A DNA stretch of 64,000 nucleotides. It comes from Rhodobacteraceae bacterium CCMM004. Its GTDB lineage: Bacteria; Pseudomonadota; Alphaproteobacteria; Rhodobacterales; Rhodobacteraceae. The stretch's first letter is position 1. Every line of letters begins with the position of its first letter. A program made the position numbers and the translations under genes. The notes beneath the pieces are model-generated. The model ran no database searches. It saw nothing but the letters and a program-made list of their open reading frames with translations, and was not told the origin of the DNA. The stretch is from NCBI GenBank assembly GCA_004005435.1, contig RZWH01000001.1, positions 744,001 through 808,000 on the forward strand. The letters are read 5' to 3'. Below are positions 34,971-45,946 of the stretch, one piece after another.

Positions 34971-36647
34971 ATGGCCTTTACCTCCGACATCGAGATCGCC
35001 CGCGCCGCACAGAAACGCCCGATCCAGGAGATCGGAGAAAAGCTGGGCATCGGGCCGGACGACCTGCTGCCCTACGGTCACGACAAGGCCAAGATCTCGC
35101 AGCGGTTCATCGAAGGCACCCGCGACCGCCCCGACGGCCGGCTGATCCTGGTCACCGCGATCAACCCCACCCCGGCAGGCGAGGGCAAGACGACCACGAC
35201 GGTGGGCCTGGGCGACGGCCTGAACGCCATCGGCAAGAAGGCGGCGATCTGCATCCGCGAGGCGTCGCTCGGCCCCTGCTTCGGGATGAAGGGCGGGGCG
35301 GCCGGCGGCGGCTATGCCCAGGTGGTGCCGATGGAGGAGATGAACCTCCACTTCACCGGCGATTTCCACGCCATCACCTCGGCGCACAACCTGCTGGCCG
35401 CGATGATCGACAACCACGTCTATTGGGGCAACGATCTGGGCATCGACGTCCGCCGCGTGGTCTGGCGCCGGGTGCTGGACATGAACGACCGGGCGCTGCG
35501 GCAGATCACCGCGTCGCTGGGCGGCGTCGCCAACGGCTTCCCCCGCGAGGCGGGGTTCGACATCACCGTGGCGTCCGAGGTCATGGCCTGCCTGTGCCTG
35601 GCCACCTCTCTCACCGATCTGCAAGAGCGCCTGGGCGACATCGTCGTCGCCTATACGCGCGAGCGCACGGCCATCACCGCCCGCGATCTCAAGGCCGACG
35701 GCGCCATGACCGTGCTGCTCAAGGACGCGATGCAGCCGAACTTGGTGCAGACGCTGGAGAACAACCCCGCCTTCGTCCACGGCGGCCCCTTCGCCAACAT
35801 CGCCCATGGCTGCAACTCGGTCATCGCCACGACCACGGCGCTGAAGCTGGCCGACTACGTGGTGACCGAGGCGGGCTTCGGCGCCGACCTGGGCGCCGAG
35901 AAGTTCATGAACATCAAGTGCCGCAAGGCCGGAATCGCCCCCGACTGCGTCGTCCTGGTGGCCACCATCCGGGCGATGAAGATGAACGGCGGCGTGGCCA
36001 AGGCCGATCTGGGGGCCGAAAACGTCGACGCGGTGCGCGAGGGCTGCGCCAACCTCGGCCGCCATATCGAGAACGTGAAGAGCTTCGGCGTGCCGGTGGT
36101 GGTGGGCATCAACCACTTCGCCGGCGACACCGAGGCCGAAATCGCCGCGGTGGAACAGTTCGTCGCCGCCCAGGGCTCCGAGGCCTTCGTCTGCCGTCAC
36201 TGGGCCGACGGCTCGGCCGGGATCACCGACCTGGCCGCCCGTGTGGCCGAGATCGCCGACAGCGGCGCGTCCACCTTCGCCCCGCTCTATCCCGACGAGA
36301 TGGGCCTCTTCGACAAGATCGAGACCATCGCGAAACGCATCTACCGCGCCGACGCCGTGGCCGCCGACGCCAAGGTGCGCGCGCAGCTGAAACAGTGGGA
36401 AGAGGCGGGTTTCGGCACGCTGCCGGTCTGCATGGCCAAGACGCAGTATTCCTTCTCCACCGACCCGGCCCTGCGCGGCGCGCCCACAGGGCACATCGTG
36501 CCGGTGCGCGAGGTGCGGCTGTCGGCGGGCGCCGGTTTTGTGGTTGCGATCTGCGGCGAGATCATGACGATGCCCGGACTGCCCCGCACGCCCTCGGCCG
36601 AGGCCATCATGCTGAACGACGAGGGCCAGATCGAAGGACTGTTCTGA
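34971..36647 (+). CDS. fhs: formate-tetrahydrofolate ligase
   Basis: The protein has 558 residues. The ATP-binding motif is [15 protein letters not shown], and [27 protein letters not shown] is the conserved folate-enzyme stretch. It makes 10-formyl-THF from formate, ATP and THF. With folD two genes downstream it supplies a C1 route between formate and methylene-THF, common in Rhodobacterales that oxidise methylated compounds. The start at 34971 follows a weak GGAGA site. Confidence 0.97.
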   Translation: MAFTSDIEIARAAQKRPIQEIGEKLGIGPDDLLPYGHDKAKISQRFIEGTRDRPDGRLILVTAINPTPAGEGKTTTTVGLGDGLNAIGKKAAICIREASLGPCFGMKGGAAGGGYAQVVPMEEMNLHFTGDFHAITSAHNLLAAMIDNHVYWGNDLGIDVRRVVWRRVLDMNDRALRQITASLGGVANGFPREAGFDITVASEVMACLCLATSLTDLQERLGDIVVAYTRERTAITARDLKADGAMTVLLKDAMQPNLVQTLENNPAFVHGGPFANIAHGCNSVIATTTALKLADYVVTEAGFGADLGAEKFMNIKCRKAGIAPDCVVLVATIRAMKMNGGVAKADLGAENVDAVREGCANLGRHIENVKSFGVPVVVGINHFAGDTEAEIAAVEQFVAAQGSEAFVCRHWADGSAGITDLAARVAEIADSGASTFAPLYPDEMGLFDKIETIAKRIYRADAVAADAKVRAQLKQWEEAGFGTLPVCMAKTQYSFSTDPALRGAPTGHIVPVREVRLSAGAGFVVAICGEIMTMPGLPRTPSAEAIMLNDEGQIEGLF

Positions 36648-36651
36648 ACCG

Positions 36652-37185
36652 ATGCGCGCTGCCCTCCTCGCCCTCTGCCTCGCCGCGGCCCCCGCCGCCG
36701 CCCAGGAGTGGGTGCTCCACGACAGTGGCGAGCTGCGCGCCGATCACGGCGACTGGCTGGCGGTGTGCGCGGACGGCGGCGCGGGACCGTGCCGGGCGGT
36801 GCAGACCTTTGCCGATCCGGGCTCGGATGCCTATTTCGATGGGCGCCTCGCGCTGCACCTGGGCGTCGATGGCGGCTGGACGATCGAAGTCATGGACCGC
36901 GGCCTGCCGGCCGAGCGGGTCGGGGCGATGAACTTCACCTTCGGGACCGACGTGGTGGACGTGCCGCTGTCGGCCATCCGGCCCGGCGACATCGGCGGTG
37001 GCCCGGCCGCGGACACCGTGACCCTGGACCTGCCCGAGCTGACCCGGGATCTGGTCGCGCGCATCGCCGCGGCCGCCCGCGTGACGGTGAACTACGCCCC
37101 TTCGGGCGACGGCGACGGGGTCGCGCGGTTTTCGCTTCGCGGCTCGCGCGCGGCGTTGGAGGCGGTCGCGGCCCGGCAGGACTGA
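36652..37185 (+). CDS. exported hypothetical protein between fhs and folD
   Basis: The protein has 177 residues and a short signal peptide ([17 protein letters not shown]). The first mature stretch ([19 protein letters not shown]) has a Cys pair spaced as in invasion-associated locus B-type proteins, a weak likeness. The rest is beta-rich ([21 protein letters not shown]). It starts 4 bp after fhs and ends 20 bp before folD, so it is probably co-transcribed; a role in C1 metabolism is not evident. Confidence 0.7.
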   Translation: MRAALLALCLAAAPAAAQEWVLHDSGELRADHGDWLAVCADGGAGPCRAVQTFADPGSDAYFDGRLALHLGVDGGWTIEVMDRGLPAERVGAMNFTFGTDVVDVPLSAIRPGDIGGGPAADTVTLDLPELTRDLVARIAAAARVTVNYAPSGDGDGVARFSLRGSRAALEAVAARQD

Positions 37186-37205
37186 CAGCAAGTGAGAGAA
37201 CGCCC

Positions 37206-38099
37206 ATGACAGCCGACATCATCGACGGGCGGGCCTTTGCCGCCGACATCCACGCGCGCATCGCCCGCGAGGTCGCCGCGCTGACGGCGGCCCATGGCAT
37301 CGTTCCCGGCCTGGCCACGGTGCTCGTCGGCGAGGACCCGGCCAGCGAGGTCTACGTCCGCTCCAAGAACAAGGCGACGCGGGCGGCGGGGATGGCCAGC
37401 TTCGAGCACCGCTTCGACGCCGACATGGCCGAAGCCGATCTCCTGGCGCTGATCGACCGGCTGAACGCCGACCCGCAGGTGCACGGCATCCTGGTGCAGT
37501 TCCCCCTGCCGCCGCAGATCTCGGAGGCCAAAGTCATCGCAGCCATCTCACGCGACAAGGACGTGGACGGCTTCCACGTGGAAAACCAGGGCCGTCTGGC
37601 CATGGGGCGCCCGGCCCTCGTGCCCTGCACGCCCTTGGGCTGCCTGATGCTCCTGCGCGACACACTTGGCGACATGACCGGCCTCGAGGCGGTTGTGCTG
37701 GGCCGGTCGTTCAACGTCGGCCGGCCCATGGCGCAACTGCTCCTCGGCGAGAACTGCACCGTCACCACCGCCCATTCGCGCACCCGCGACCTGGCCGCCG
37801 TCTGCCGCCGGGCCGACATCCTGGTCGCGGCGGTCGGGCGGCCAGGGATGGTCACGGGCGACTGGGTCAAGCCCGGCGCCACGGTCATCGACGTGGGCAT
37901 CAACCGCATCGCCAAGGACGACGGCGGCACGCGGCTGGTGGGCGACTGCGACTTCGACAGCTGCGCCCAGGTCGCGGGCGCCATCACCCCGGTGCCCGGC
38001 GGTGTCGGGCCGATGACCATCGCCTGCCTTCTGGCCAACGCGCTCACCGCCTGCTGCGAGGCCAACGGCCTGCCTGCGCCCGAGGGCCTCACGGCCTGA
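37206..38099 (+). CDS. folD: methylene-THF dehydrogenase/methenyl-THF cyclohydrolase
   Basis: The protein has 297 residues. Signatures are [17 protein letters not shown] (catalytic Lys in the YVxxK-type motif), [26 protein letters not shown] and the closing [19 protein letters not shown]. FolD converts methylene-THF to 10-formyl-THF with NADP. The ATG at 37206 follows AGTGAGAGAAC. It completes the fhs-folD pair. Confidence 0.97.
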   Translation: MTADIIDGRAFAADIHARIAREVAALTAAHGIVPGLATVLVGEDPASEVYVRSKNKATRAAGMASFEHRFDADMAEADLLALIDRLNADPQVHGILVQFPLPPQISEAKVIAAISRDKDVDGFHVENQGRLAMGRPALVPCTPLGCLMLLRDTLGDMTGLEAVVLGRSFNVGRPMAQLLLGENCTVTTAHSRTRDLAAVCRRADILVAAVGRPGMVTGDWVKPGATVIDVGINRIAKDDGGTRLVGDCDFDSCAQVAGAITPVPGGVGPMTIACLLANALTACCEANGLPAPEGLTA

Positions 38100-38164
38100 C
38101 ACGGTCGCCGGGCGGCCAGCGTCCGGCCGCATTCGGCGAGGATGTTTGACACGGGAAGTTTAAG

Positions 38165-38245
38165 GCGGAGCGCCCATCCCCTTGCCTCGAAAATAACCTC
38201 GGAGGGCCCGAAGGGCGGGGGCAGACAGCCCCCTCCCCGGTCAGC
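38165..38245. repeat. Rhodobacterales-type intergenic repeat, copy 3
   Basis: GAAAATAACCTCGGAGGGCCC is followed by GGGGGCAGACAGCCCCC. It shares the A/T-rich opening and the G-run/C-run palindrome with copy 1 at 22941, with differences. It lies between the convergent folD and MOSC genes and may act as a terminator. Confidence 0.45.
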
Positions 38246-38825
38246 CGCCCCGCCACGGCCTCTGGTCGGGGACGTGCAGGCGCAGCCGCTCGCCGATCCT
38301 CAGCGTGCCGGGTCGTTCGACCCACGCCGTGACACCGCGCCGCCCGGCGGCCGCCGTCTTGAACCGGCGCCCGGCATCGTGGCCCGCGGCGCGGATGGTC
38401 TTGGCGGGCAGGTGGCAGGGGCGGTTCTGCATGTCCACCACCAGCGTCGTGCCGTCGGGGCCCTGGAGCCGCGACGACGGCGGCAGGTGCGAGAAGTCGG
38501 CGATCCCCTCCAGCACCGCCGAGGCGCCGAGCCAGCCGGGGTCGAGCGCGTCCATATCCATCTCGGCGGCGATGGCGGCCAGCTCTTCGGCCGAGACGAG
38601 CGAGAGCTGCCGGACATTGGCAATCTCGGTGCCGCGGGGGTGCTGGGCCAGGACCCGGCTGCACGACGGGCGGGTGCGCCCGGCATGGACCTCGCCCACG
38701 AGCCCGCCCCAATCTAGCGTCATGGCGTCGAGGGGCAGGCCCACGATCTCGTCGGCGTCGCGGTGCGGCACGCGGCCGAGCCAGACGACGGTGGCATGGT
38801 GGTCGGTCGGGACGAGGGCGGGCAT
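38241..38825 (-). CDS. MOSC domain protein (second in window)
   Basis: The protein has 194 residues. An MOSC-like fold is suggested by GEVHAGRTRPSCSRVL, RGTEIANVRQLSLVSAEELA and DMQNRPCHLPAKTIRAAGH. The Cys of NRPCHLP sits where MOSC proteins carry sulfur. Partners and substrate are unknown. It converges with folD and stands alone. Confidence 0.8.
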   Translation of the reverse strand: MPALVPTDHHATVVWLGRVPHRDADEIVGLPLDAMTLDWGGLVGEVHAGRTRPSCSRVLAQHPRGTEIANVRQLSLVSAEELAAIAAEMDMDALDPGWLGASAVLEGIADFSHLPPSSRLQGPDGTTLVVDMQNRPCHLPAKTIRAAGHDAGRRFKTAAAGRRGVTAWVERPGTLRIGERLRLHVPDQRPWRGG

Positions 38826-38839
38826 GGGCGGCTCCGTCG

Positions 38840-39290
38840 GCTGTGCCGCCGCTTGCTACCCCGCCCGGCGCGGCGCGGCAATCGCCGGGGCGGCTCGGAC
38901 CCGGGACCGGGGGCGCCTAGGGCGAGCGCGGCGGCCAGGAGGGTGCAGCCGGCGGCCACGGCGCGGGCGGCCATCGGCGGCTCCGCCGGGGTCTCGCGCG
39001 CCACGGTCAGGACCGCCGCCAGCGCGCCGGCGGAGAACTCGGCCAAGACCGCGGCGGCAGCCAGCCCGGCGGCGGTCGGCCAGCGCGGGACCAGAGTCAG
39101 AAGGCAGAAGCGAGCGCGGCGAGGCCCAGAGCGAGACGCGCGGCGCCGATCGCCCGCATGAACCCGACGAGGAGCACCGGTTCAGAGGGCGGCAGCGCGT
39201 CCCAAGGGCGGCCCAGCGCAGCCTGGTGGTGCGGAATGAGGGCGCCGCGGGTTGCGTAGTGCCAACCGCCAGCCAGCAACTGCATCCCAG
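38840..39290 (-). pseudogene. decayed membrane protein
   Basis: From about 39285 the minus strand reads MQLLAGGWHYATRGALIPHH, then QAALGRPWDALPPSEP and GFMRAIGAARLALGLAALAS before a stop at 39097. The hydrophobic continuation (LAAAAVLAEFSAGALAAVLT, then AVAAGCTLLAAALALG) is in another frame. Together they resemble a 3-4-helix membrane protein with HHQAALGRPW as its recognisable motif. One frameshift and a ragged N-terminus suggest a pseudogene, unless the shift is an assembly error. The rest of 38826-39419 shows no gene. Confidence 0.45.
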
Positions 39291-39419
39291 GAAGGCCAGG
39301 GCGGCCTTACACGGCGCGGACCCGTCAAGAGGTGGCGGGGGGCCATGGCGCGTCTCGTTTCGCGACCGGGCGCGGCGCAGGATCGCAGCGGCCGCCGGTC
39401 GGCCGCTGCGGCGGGTTGA

Positions 39420-41342
<1,923 letters not shown>

Positions 41343-41419
41343 GGCAATCTCCCAACTACAGGATGCGGTCGCCCGGGGGCGCCGCCTTGATTGGGAATGT
41401 AGCTATCAAACCCCCCGGT

Positions 41420-42655
41420 TCAATGCGAGGGCAGGTTTGCGGCGAAATCGTCGCGATCGGGGACGAGGTGCAGAGACCACCGCCCGGGGGACCCGGCGAC
41501 GGCCAGGAGCGTGTCGCCGTCCCAGACGGCGGGCCGCGCCATGAGCGCCGCGCGGGGCAGATCGGGGCGCGCGGTCCGCTCGATCTGGGCCAGGCCCAGG
41601 GGCCCGAGGGCGCGCACCGTGCCGGGCGGGCCCTCGATCCGCCAGCGCCCGTCCCAGACCGCGCCGACGGGGGCTTGTGCGGCGCGCACTGCGGCAGGGT
41701 CGCGGGTCAGGCGCAGGCCGTCGTCGTGAGGGAGCGCCAGGACGCCGGCCAGGGTCGGCGCCTGCCCGCCAGCCGCGGCGCCCCCGAACCGGTCGAGCGC
41801 GGCGCGGCGCGGCGGATAGGAGCCCCCGCCGATCCAGCGCAGACCGGCGATCAACAGGCGGCGCCGGGTCTCGTCCGGCAGAGCGTGGACGGCCCCGTCC
41901 AGGATCAGGTCGCCGCCGTCCTGGCGGACGTGCCGATCCACTGCGGCACACAACGCTGCGTCCAGCACCTCGCGCGCCGAGGCCATGTTCTCGGCCACAC
42001 CCGCCAAGGTCTCGGCGCCGATCCCCAGCGGCGCGAGCGCGGCGAGCGCATGGCGGGCGCGGGTGCGGGCGAAGGCCGGATCGGCGTTCGACGGATCCTC
42101 GATCCAGTCATGGCCCTCGGCGCGCAGCATCTCGCGGAGCGCGGCGCGGCCGGTCTTCAACAACGGCCGCGCGAACGTCACACCGTGCCGCCGGACCTGC
42201 GGGGCGATGCCGCTCAGGCCGTCGACCCCCGCCTCGCGCGCCAGGCGCATCAGCACTGTCTCGGCCTGGTCGTCGCGGGTGTGGCCGGTCAGGACGGCGC
42301 CCAGATCGCGCTCGCGCGCCCAGGCGGCCAGGAGGCGGAACCGACCCTCTCGCGCCGCGGCCTGGAGGTTGCCGCCAGTCGGCGGATCCCAGCGCAGGAT
42401 GCGGTGTGGCACGCGCAGGGTTGCGCAGCGGGCGGCGACGGCCCGCGCCTCTGCCGCCGATCCGGCGCGCAGTCCGTGATCCACCGTCGCCGCCTCCAGC
42501 GCGACGCCCCACGCCGGCGCCCAGAGCGCGGCGATCTCCAACAGCGCCCGGCTATCGCCGCCACCCGACACCGCCAGGCCGATCCGCGCGGGCGGATCGT
42601 CGCCGAAATGGAGAACCAGCGTGTGGCCCAGCGCCGCCGCCGGGCTCAGGCACAT
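41420..42655 (-). CDS. tilS: tRNA(Ile)-lysidine synthetase
   Basis: The protein has 411 residues. The PP-loop is LAVSGGGDSRALLE (SGGxDS), followed by TVDHGLRAGSAAEA and GHTRDDQAETVLMRLAR. It puts lysine on cytidine 34 of the minor tRNA-Ile so it reads AUA; it is essential. The ATG at 42655 overlaps the end of cpoB by 10 bp. The C-terminal TilS domain is present. Confidence 0.95.
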   Translation of the reverse strand: MCLSPAAALGHTLVLHFGDDPPARIGLAVSGGGDSRALLEIAALWAPAWGVALEAATVDHGLRAGSAAEARAVAARCATLRVPHRILRWDPPTGGNLQAAAREGRFRLLAAWARERDLGAVLTGHTRDDQAETVLMRLAREAGVDGLSGIAPQVRRHGVTFARPLLKTGRAALREMLRAEGHDWIEDPSNADPAFARTRARHALAALAPLGIGAETLAGVAENMASAREVLDAALCAAVDRHVRQDGGDLILDGAVHALPDETRRRLLIAGLRWIGGGSYPPRRAALDRFGGAAAGGQAPTLAGVLALPHDDGLRLTRDPAAVRAAQAPVGAVWDGRWRIEGPPGTVRALGPLGLAQIERTARPDLPRAALMARPAVWDGDTLLAVAGSPGRWSLHLVPDRDDFAANLPSH

Positions 42656-43467
42656 CCCAGTTGCGCGCGGGCGTTCACCGCCTCGATCGCCGCGGTCGAG
42701 GTGGGATAGCGGTTCGACACCTCGCCCAGCGTGATGCAGGCGTCCGCCTGCTGGCCGAGGGTGCCGAGCGCGAGCCCCAGCTTGAGCAGAGCTTCGGGCG
42801 CTTTGGGGCCGTCGGGCGCGCCCGAGAAGCTCTCTAGATAGGCGCGGGCGGCATCGGCGGTCTCACCCAGGGCGGTCAGCGCCTCACCGCGCCAGAAATG
42901 GGCCTGCCCGGTCAGCGGTCCGCCCTTGTAGGCCTCGGTAAAGGCCGCAAAGAGGTCAGCGGCGGCACGAAAGCTACCGGAGTCGAGGGCCTCCTTCGCC
43001 CGGTCGAAGTCCGCCTGCTCGCCGATGGCGAGTTCGGCGCCGCCCGACGGCGGGGTTGTGGGCGCGGGCGCGGGGCCGGGCGCGACCTCGACGCCGCCCA
43101 GCGACGGGGTGTCGCCCAGGGCGGCGATGTCGCAGTCGGGCTCCAGCTCGCAGAGGCGGAACTCCAGATCGCCGATCCGGTTGGTGCCGTCCGAGACCAC
43201 GCTGTCGATGCGGAACTCCAACTCCTCGGCCCGCGCGGTCAGGCGGCGCAGTTCCGCCTCCATCGCGTCGATCCGCTCCAGCGCGCCGGTCCCGGCCAGG
43301 TTCACCGAGGGCGTGCCGGTCGTGGACAACTCGCGCTTCAGCGTCTGCAACTCGACGAAGAGGATCGACAGCTCCTGGCGGATGTCCGCCAGGGTCTGAT
43401 CGTCCTGCGCCGCCGCCGCCGTAGGCAGCGCCAGCGCCGCGGCCAGGATCAGCGCCCGGAGCGTCAC
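42646..43467 (-). CDS. cpoB: Tol-Pal system protein CpoB (YbgF)
   Basis: The protein has 273 residues. A GTG start (43467) overlaps the pal TGA as GTGA and opens a signal peptide (LRALILAAALALPTAAAAQ). A coiled coil follows (about residues 20-80), then a TPR region (GSFRAAADLFAAFTEAYKGG, PLTGQAHFWRGEALTALGET, YPTSTAAIEAVNARAQLGC). CpoB coordinates outer-membrane constriction with peptidoglycan synthesis. The cysteines in CELEPDCD are unusual in placement. Confidence 0.92.
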   Translation of the reverse strand: MTLRALILAAALALPTAAAAQDDQTLADIRQELSILFVELQTLKRELSTTGTPSVNLAGTGALERIDAMEAELRRLTARAEELEFRIDSVVSDGTNRIGDLEFRLCELEPDCDIAALGDTPSLGGVEVAPGPAPAPTTPPSGGAELAIGEQADFDRAKEALDSGSFRAAADLFAAFTEAYKGGPLTGQAHFWRGEALTALGETADAARAYLESFSGAPDGPKAPEALLKLGLALGTLGQQADACITLGEVSNRYPTSTAAIEAVNARAQLGCA

Positions 43468-43997
43468 GACAGGGCCGGCCCGGCGGCGATGACGGTGACG
43501 GCGCGGCGGTTCTTGGCATAGCAGGCCTCGGTCGAGCAGACCTCGATCGGACGCTCCTTGCCGTAGGTCACGGTCCTGAGCCGCGCCGCGGGGACGCCCT
43601 GGGCCACCAGGAAGGTGCGCACCGCGCTCGCCCGCCGCTCGCCCAGGGCGAGGTTGTATTCCCGCGTGCCCTGTTCGTCGGCGTGGCCCTCGATGATGGC
43701 GGTGTAGGCCGGGTTGGCCATGAGCCATTGGGCCTGCCCGATCAGGGTTTGGCGGCCGGTCTCGCTGATCGTGCTCTGGTCCACCGCGAACAGCACCCGG
43801 TCGCCGACCGTCTGGTTGAAGTATTGCGGCGAGGAGGGGTCGATCGGCGATGCCGTCACCGGTGGAGCGCCGATGGGTGCGCCGGTGCCGAAGCCGCCCG
43901 GAGGGACGTCCCCGCCCGCGCCGAAGCGGCCGGCGTCGGTGCAGGCCCCGAGGGCCACGAGCAGGCTCAGCGCACCTGCCTTCGTTGCGAGTTTCAT
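43464..43997 (-). CDS. pal: peptidoglycan-associated lipoprotein Pal
   Basis: The protein has 177 residues. The start at 43997 is preferred because AGGA is 9 nt upstream; two in-frame ATGs closer to it are less likely. A lipobox (LLVALGACTDA) makes it a lipoprotein. The OmpA-like domain shows TAIIEGHADEQGTREYNLAL and ERRASAVRTFLVAQGV. Pal anchors the outer membrane to peptidoglycan and binds TolB. It overlaps cpoB and is preceded by tolB after 112 bp. Confidence 0.95.
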   Translation of the reverse strand: MKLATKAGALSLLVALGACTDAGRFGAGGDVPPGGFGTGAPIGAPPVTASPIDPSSPQYFNQTVGDRVLFAVDQSTISETGRQTLIGQAQWLMANPAYTAIIEGHADEQGTREYNLALGERRASAVRTFLVAQGVPAARLRTVTYGKERPIEVCSTEACYAKNRRAVTVIAAGPALS

Positions 43998-44109
43998 CGT
44001 CATCATTCCTGTCGCCTGTCTGGGGCCGCGCGTGGGCCGCGCGGCGCGGTCTGCTCTGTGCTCGCCGGGCACTCTAGCATCGCCCGGGGCCGATGTTAAC
44101 GTATCGCCG

Positions 44110-45438
44110 TCATGGCAGCAGCGGCGACCATGCGGGGTCGGAGGCCGCCGTTTCGGTGGGAACCTGCCGCAGGTTGCGCCCCGAGATGTCTACCGAATAG
44201 AGCGCCGGCTGCCCCCCGGCACCGGCGCTTTCCCGCGTGAACATGATCACCCGGCCGTTCGGCGCCCAGGTCGGCCCCTCGTCCAGGAACGACGCGGTCA
44301 GGAGCCGCTCTTCGCTGCCGTCGGTCCGCATCACGCCAATGTGAAACCGCCCCGCGTTCTGCTTAGTGAAGGCGATGAGGTCTCCGCGCGGGCTCCACAC
44401 CGGGGTGCCATAGCGCCCCTGGCCGAAACTGATGCGCCGCGGCTCGCCGCCGGTCGCGGGCATGATGTAGAGCTGCTGGGTCCCCGAACGGTCGCTCTCG
44501 AACACGATCTGGCTGCCGTCGGGCGAGAACGACGGCGCGGTCTCGATGGACGGCGCCGACGTCAGCCGCTGGGGCTGGCTGCCGGGGGTCAGGGTGTAGA
44601 TATCGGTGTTGCCGTTCTGCGAGGCCGAAAACACCACCGTCCGCCCGTCCGGCGCATAGCGGGGCGCGAAGGTCATCGTCTCGGCCGGGACCGGCAGCGC
44701 CACGCGGCTGACCGTGCCGACGTCGAGCTGATAGATCTGCGGGAACCCCGTCTCGTAGCTCGTATAGAGCACCCGGTCGCCGGTGGGCGAGAACCGGGGC
44801 GCCAGCACGATGGCCGACGAATCGGTGAGGTATTGGACGTTGGCGCCGTCGTAGTCCATGACCGCCAGCCGCTTCTGCCGCGCGTTCTTGGGCCCCGCCT
44901 CGGAGACAAAGACGACGCGGCTGTCGAAATACCCCTGCTCGCCGGTGATGCGGGAATAGACGGCGTCGGCCACCTTGTGCGCCATCCGCCGCCAGGCGTC
45001 GGTCGAGCCGCCGAACTGGAGCCCCTCTCCGAGCGGCGCCTCCGAGAACACGTCGAAGAGGCGGAACTTGACCGTCAGGCGCCCGCCCTCTCCGGCCACC
45101 ACGGCGCCGGTGATCAGCGCCTGGGCGTTGATCGCCTTCCAGTTCGCGTAGGTGACGGACGGCGTGAACTCGGTTACCGGAGCGACGAAGGCCGAGGCGG
45201 GGATGCGGCGGAAAAGGCCCGTTCCCTCCAGATCCGCGGCGATAACGTCGCTGATCCGGCTGGCATAGTCCTGCGCGCCCGCGTTCTCGGCCACGAAGTC
45301 GGGGATGGCGAAGGGCAGAGGTTCGATCACCCCTTCGGTGATCTCGATCCGCAGGGGGCCCTGGGCCTGGGCCGCGGGGGCCGACAGCACTGCCAGCGCG
45401 GCGAGGAGAAGCGGGAGGAGGGATCGCAGCCGGGTCAT
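44110..45438 (-). CDS. tolB: Tol-Pal system beta-propeller protein TolB
   Basis: The protein has 442 residues. It has a signal peptide ([20 protein letters not shown]), an N-terminal TolB domain ([20 protein letters not shown]) and a six-bladed propeller seen as repeats such as [36 protein letters not shown] and [20 protein letters not shown]. It sits in the periplasm and moves between TolA and Pal. The start at 45438 is the first ATG. Confidence 0.97.
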   Translation of the reverse strand: MTRLRSLLPLLLAALAVLSAPAAQAQGPLRIEITEGVIEPLPFAIPDFVAENAGAQDYASRISDVIAADLEGTGLFRRIPASAFVAPVTEFTPSVTYANWKAINAQALITGAVVAGEGGRLTVKFRLFDVFSEAPLGEGLQFGGSTDAWRRMAHKVADAVYSRITGEQGYFDSRVVFVSEAGPKNARQKRLAVMDYDGANVQYLTDSSAIVLAPRFSPTGDRVLYTSYETGFPQIYQLDVGTVSRVALPVPAETMTFAPRYAPDGRTVVFSASQNGNTDIYTLTPGSQPQRLTSAPSIETAPSFSPDGSQIVFESDRSGTQQLYIMPATGGEPRRISFGQGRYGTPVWSPRGDLIAFTKQNAGRFHIGVMRTDGSEERLLTASFLDEGPTWAPNGRVIMFTRESAGAGGQPALYSVDISGRNLRQVPTETAASDPAWSPLLP

Positions 45439-45532
45439 GACGGCTCCATATTCGAGGATTGGGGCGGATAATCAATGCGGGCGGCGCGGCGGACGTTCCT
45501 CGGGTCAAAGCGTGCCCGCACCGCAACGGCCC

Positions 45533-45946
45533 TCATGGCAAGGATACGCCGGCGGCGTCGAAGCGCAGGATGACGCGACTGTCCGCGCCGCCCGCCGACG
45601 CCGACCCGGCCACCGGATAGCCGTCGCGCGCGCAGTCGAGGATGGCCCGCCGCGCGGCGTTGAAACGCGCGCGCGCCGCGTCGGAGGCGGGCGCCGCGCC
45701 GAGGGTCGCGACCGTGCCCGGGACCACCTGCCCGCCCGCGTCGACGGCGAAGGCGACGAGGATCATGCCCGCTGCGGCGCCGGGATCGGGGGGGTAGCAG
45801 CGCGCGACGCGCCGGGCCGTGGCCGCGGGGATCTCGGCGCCAGGGATAGGGCCCATGCGGACGGCGTCGGCCGGGTCCGCAGGCGGCAGCGGCGGCGGCG
45901 GCGCCATCATCGACACGACGAGAAAGAACAGCACCGCGTTGATCAT
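45533..45946 (-). CDS. free-standing TolA C-terminal-domain paralogue
   Basis: The protein has 137 residues. The ATG at 45946 overlaps the tolA TGA as ATGA. A short hydrophobic N-terminus (NAVLFFLVVSMMA) and a Pro stretch precede a domain aligned by eye with TolA domain III: VARCYPPDPGAAAG against VRQCWVIDPGSQAA, and ARFNAARRAILDC against SAFDAARRAILRC. It therefore looks like a duplicate of the TolA periplasmic domain with its own secretion or anchor signal. TolA domain III binds TolB and is hijacked by colicins and phages. The role of a second copy is unknown. Confidence 0.7.
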   Translation of the reverse strand: MINAVLFFLVVSMMAPPPPLPPADPADAVRMGPIPGAEIPAATARRVARCYPPDPGAAAGMILVAFAVDAGGQVVPGTVATLGAAPASDAARARFNAARRAILDCARDGYPVAGSASAGGADSRVILRFDAAGVSLP

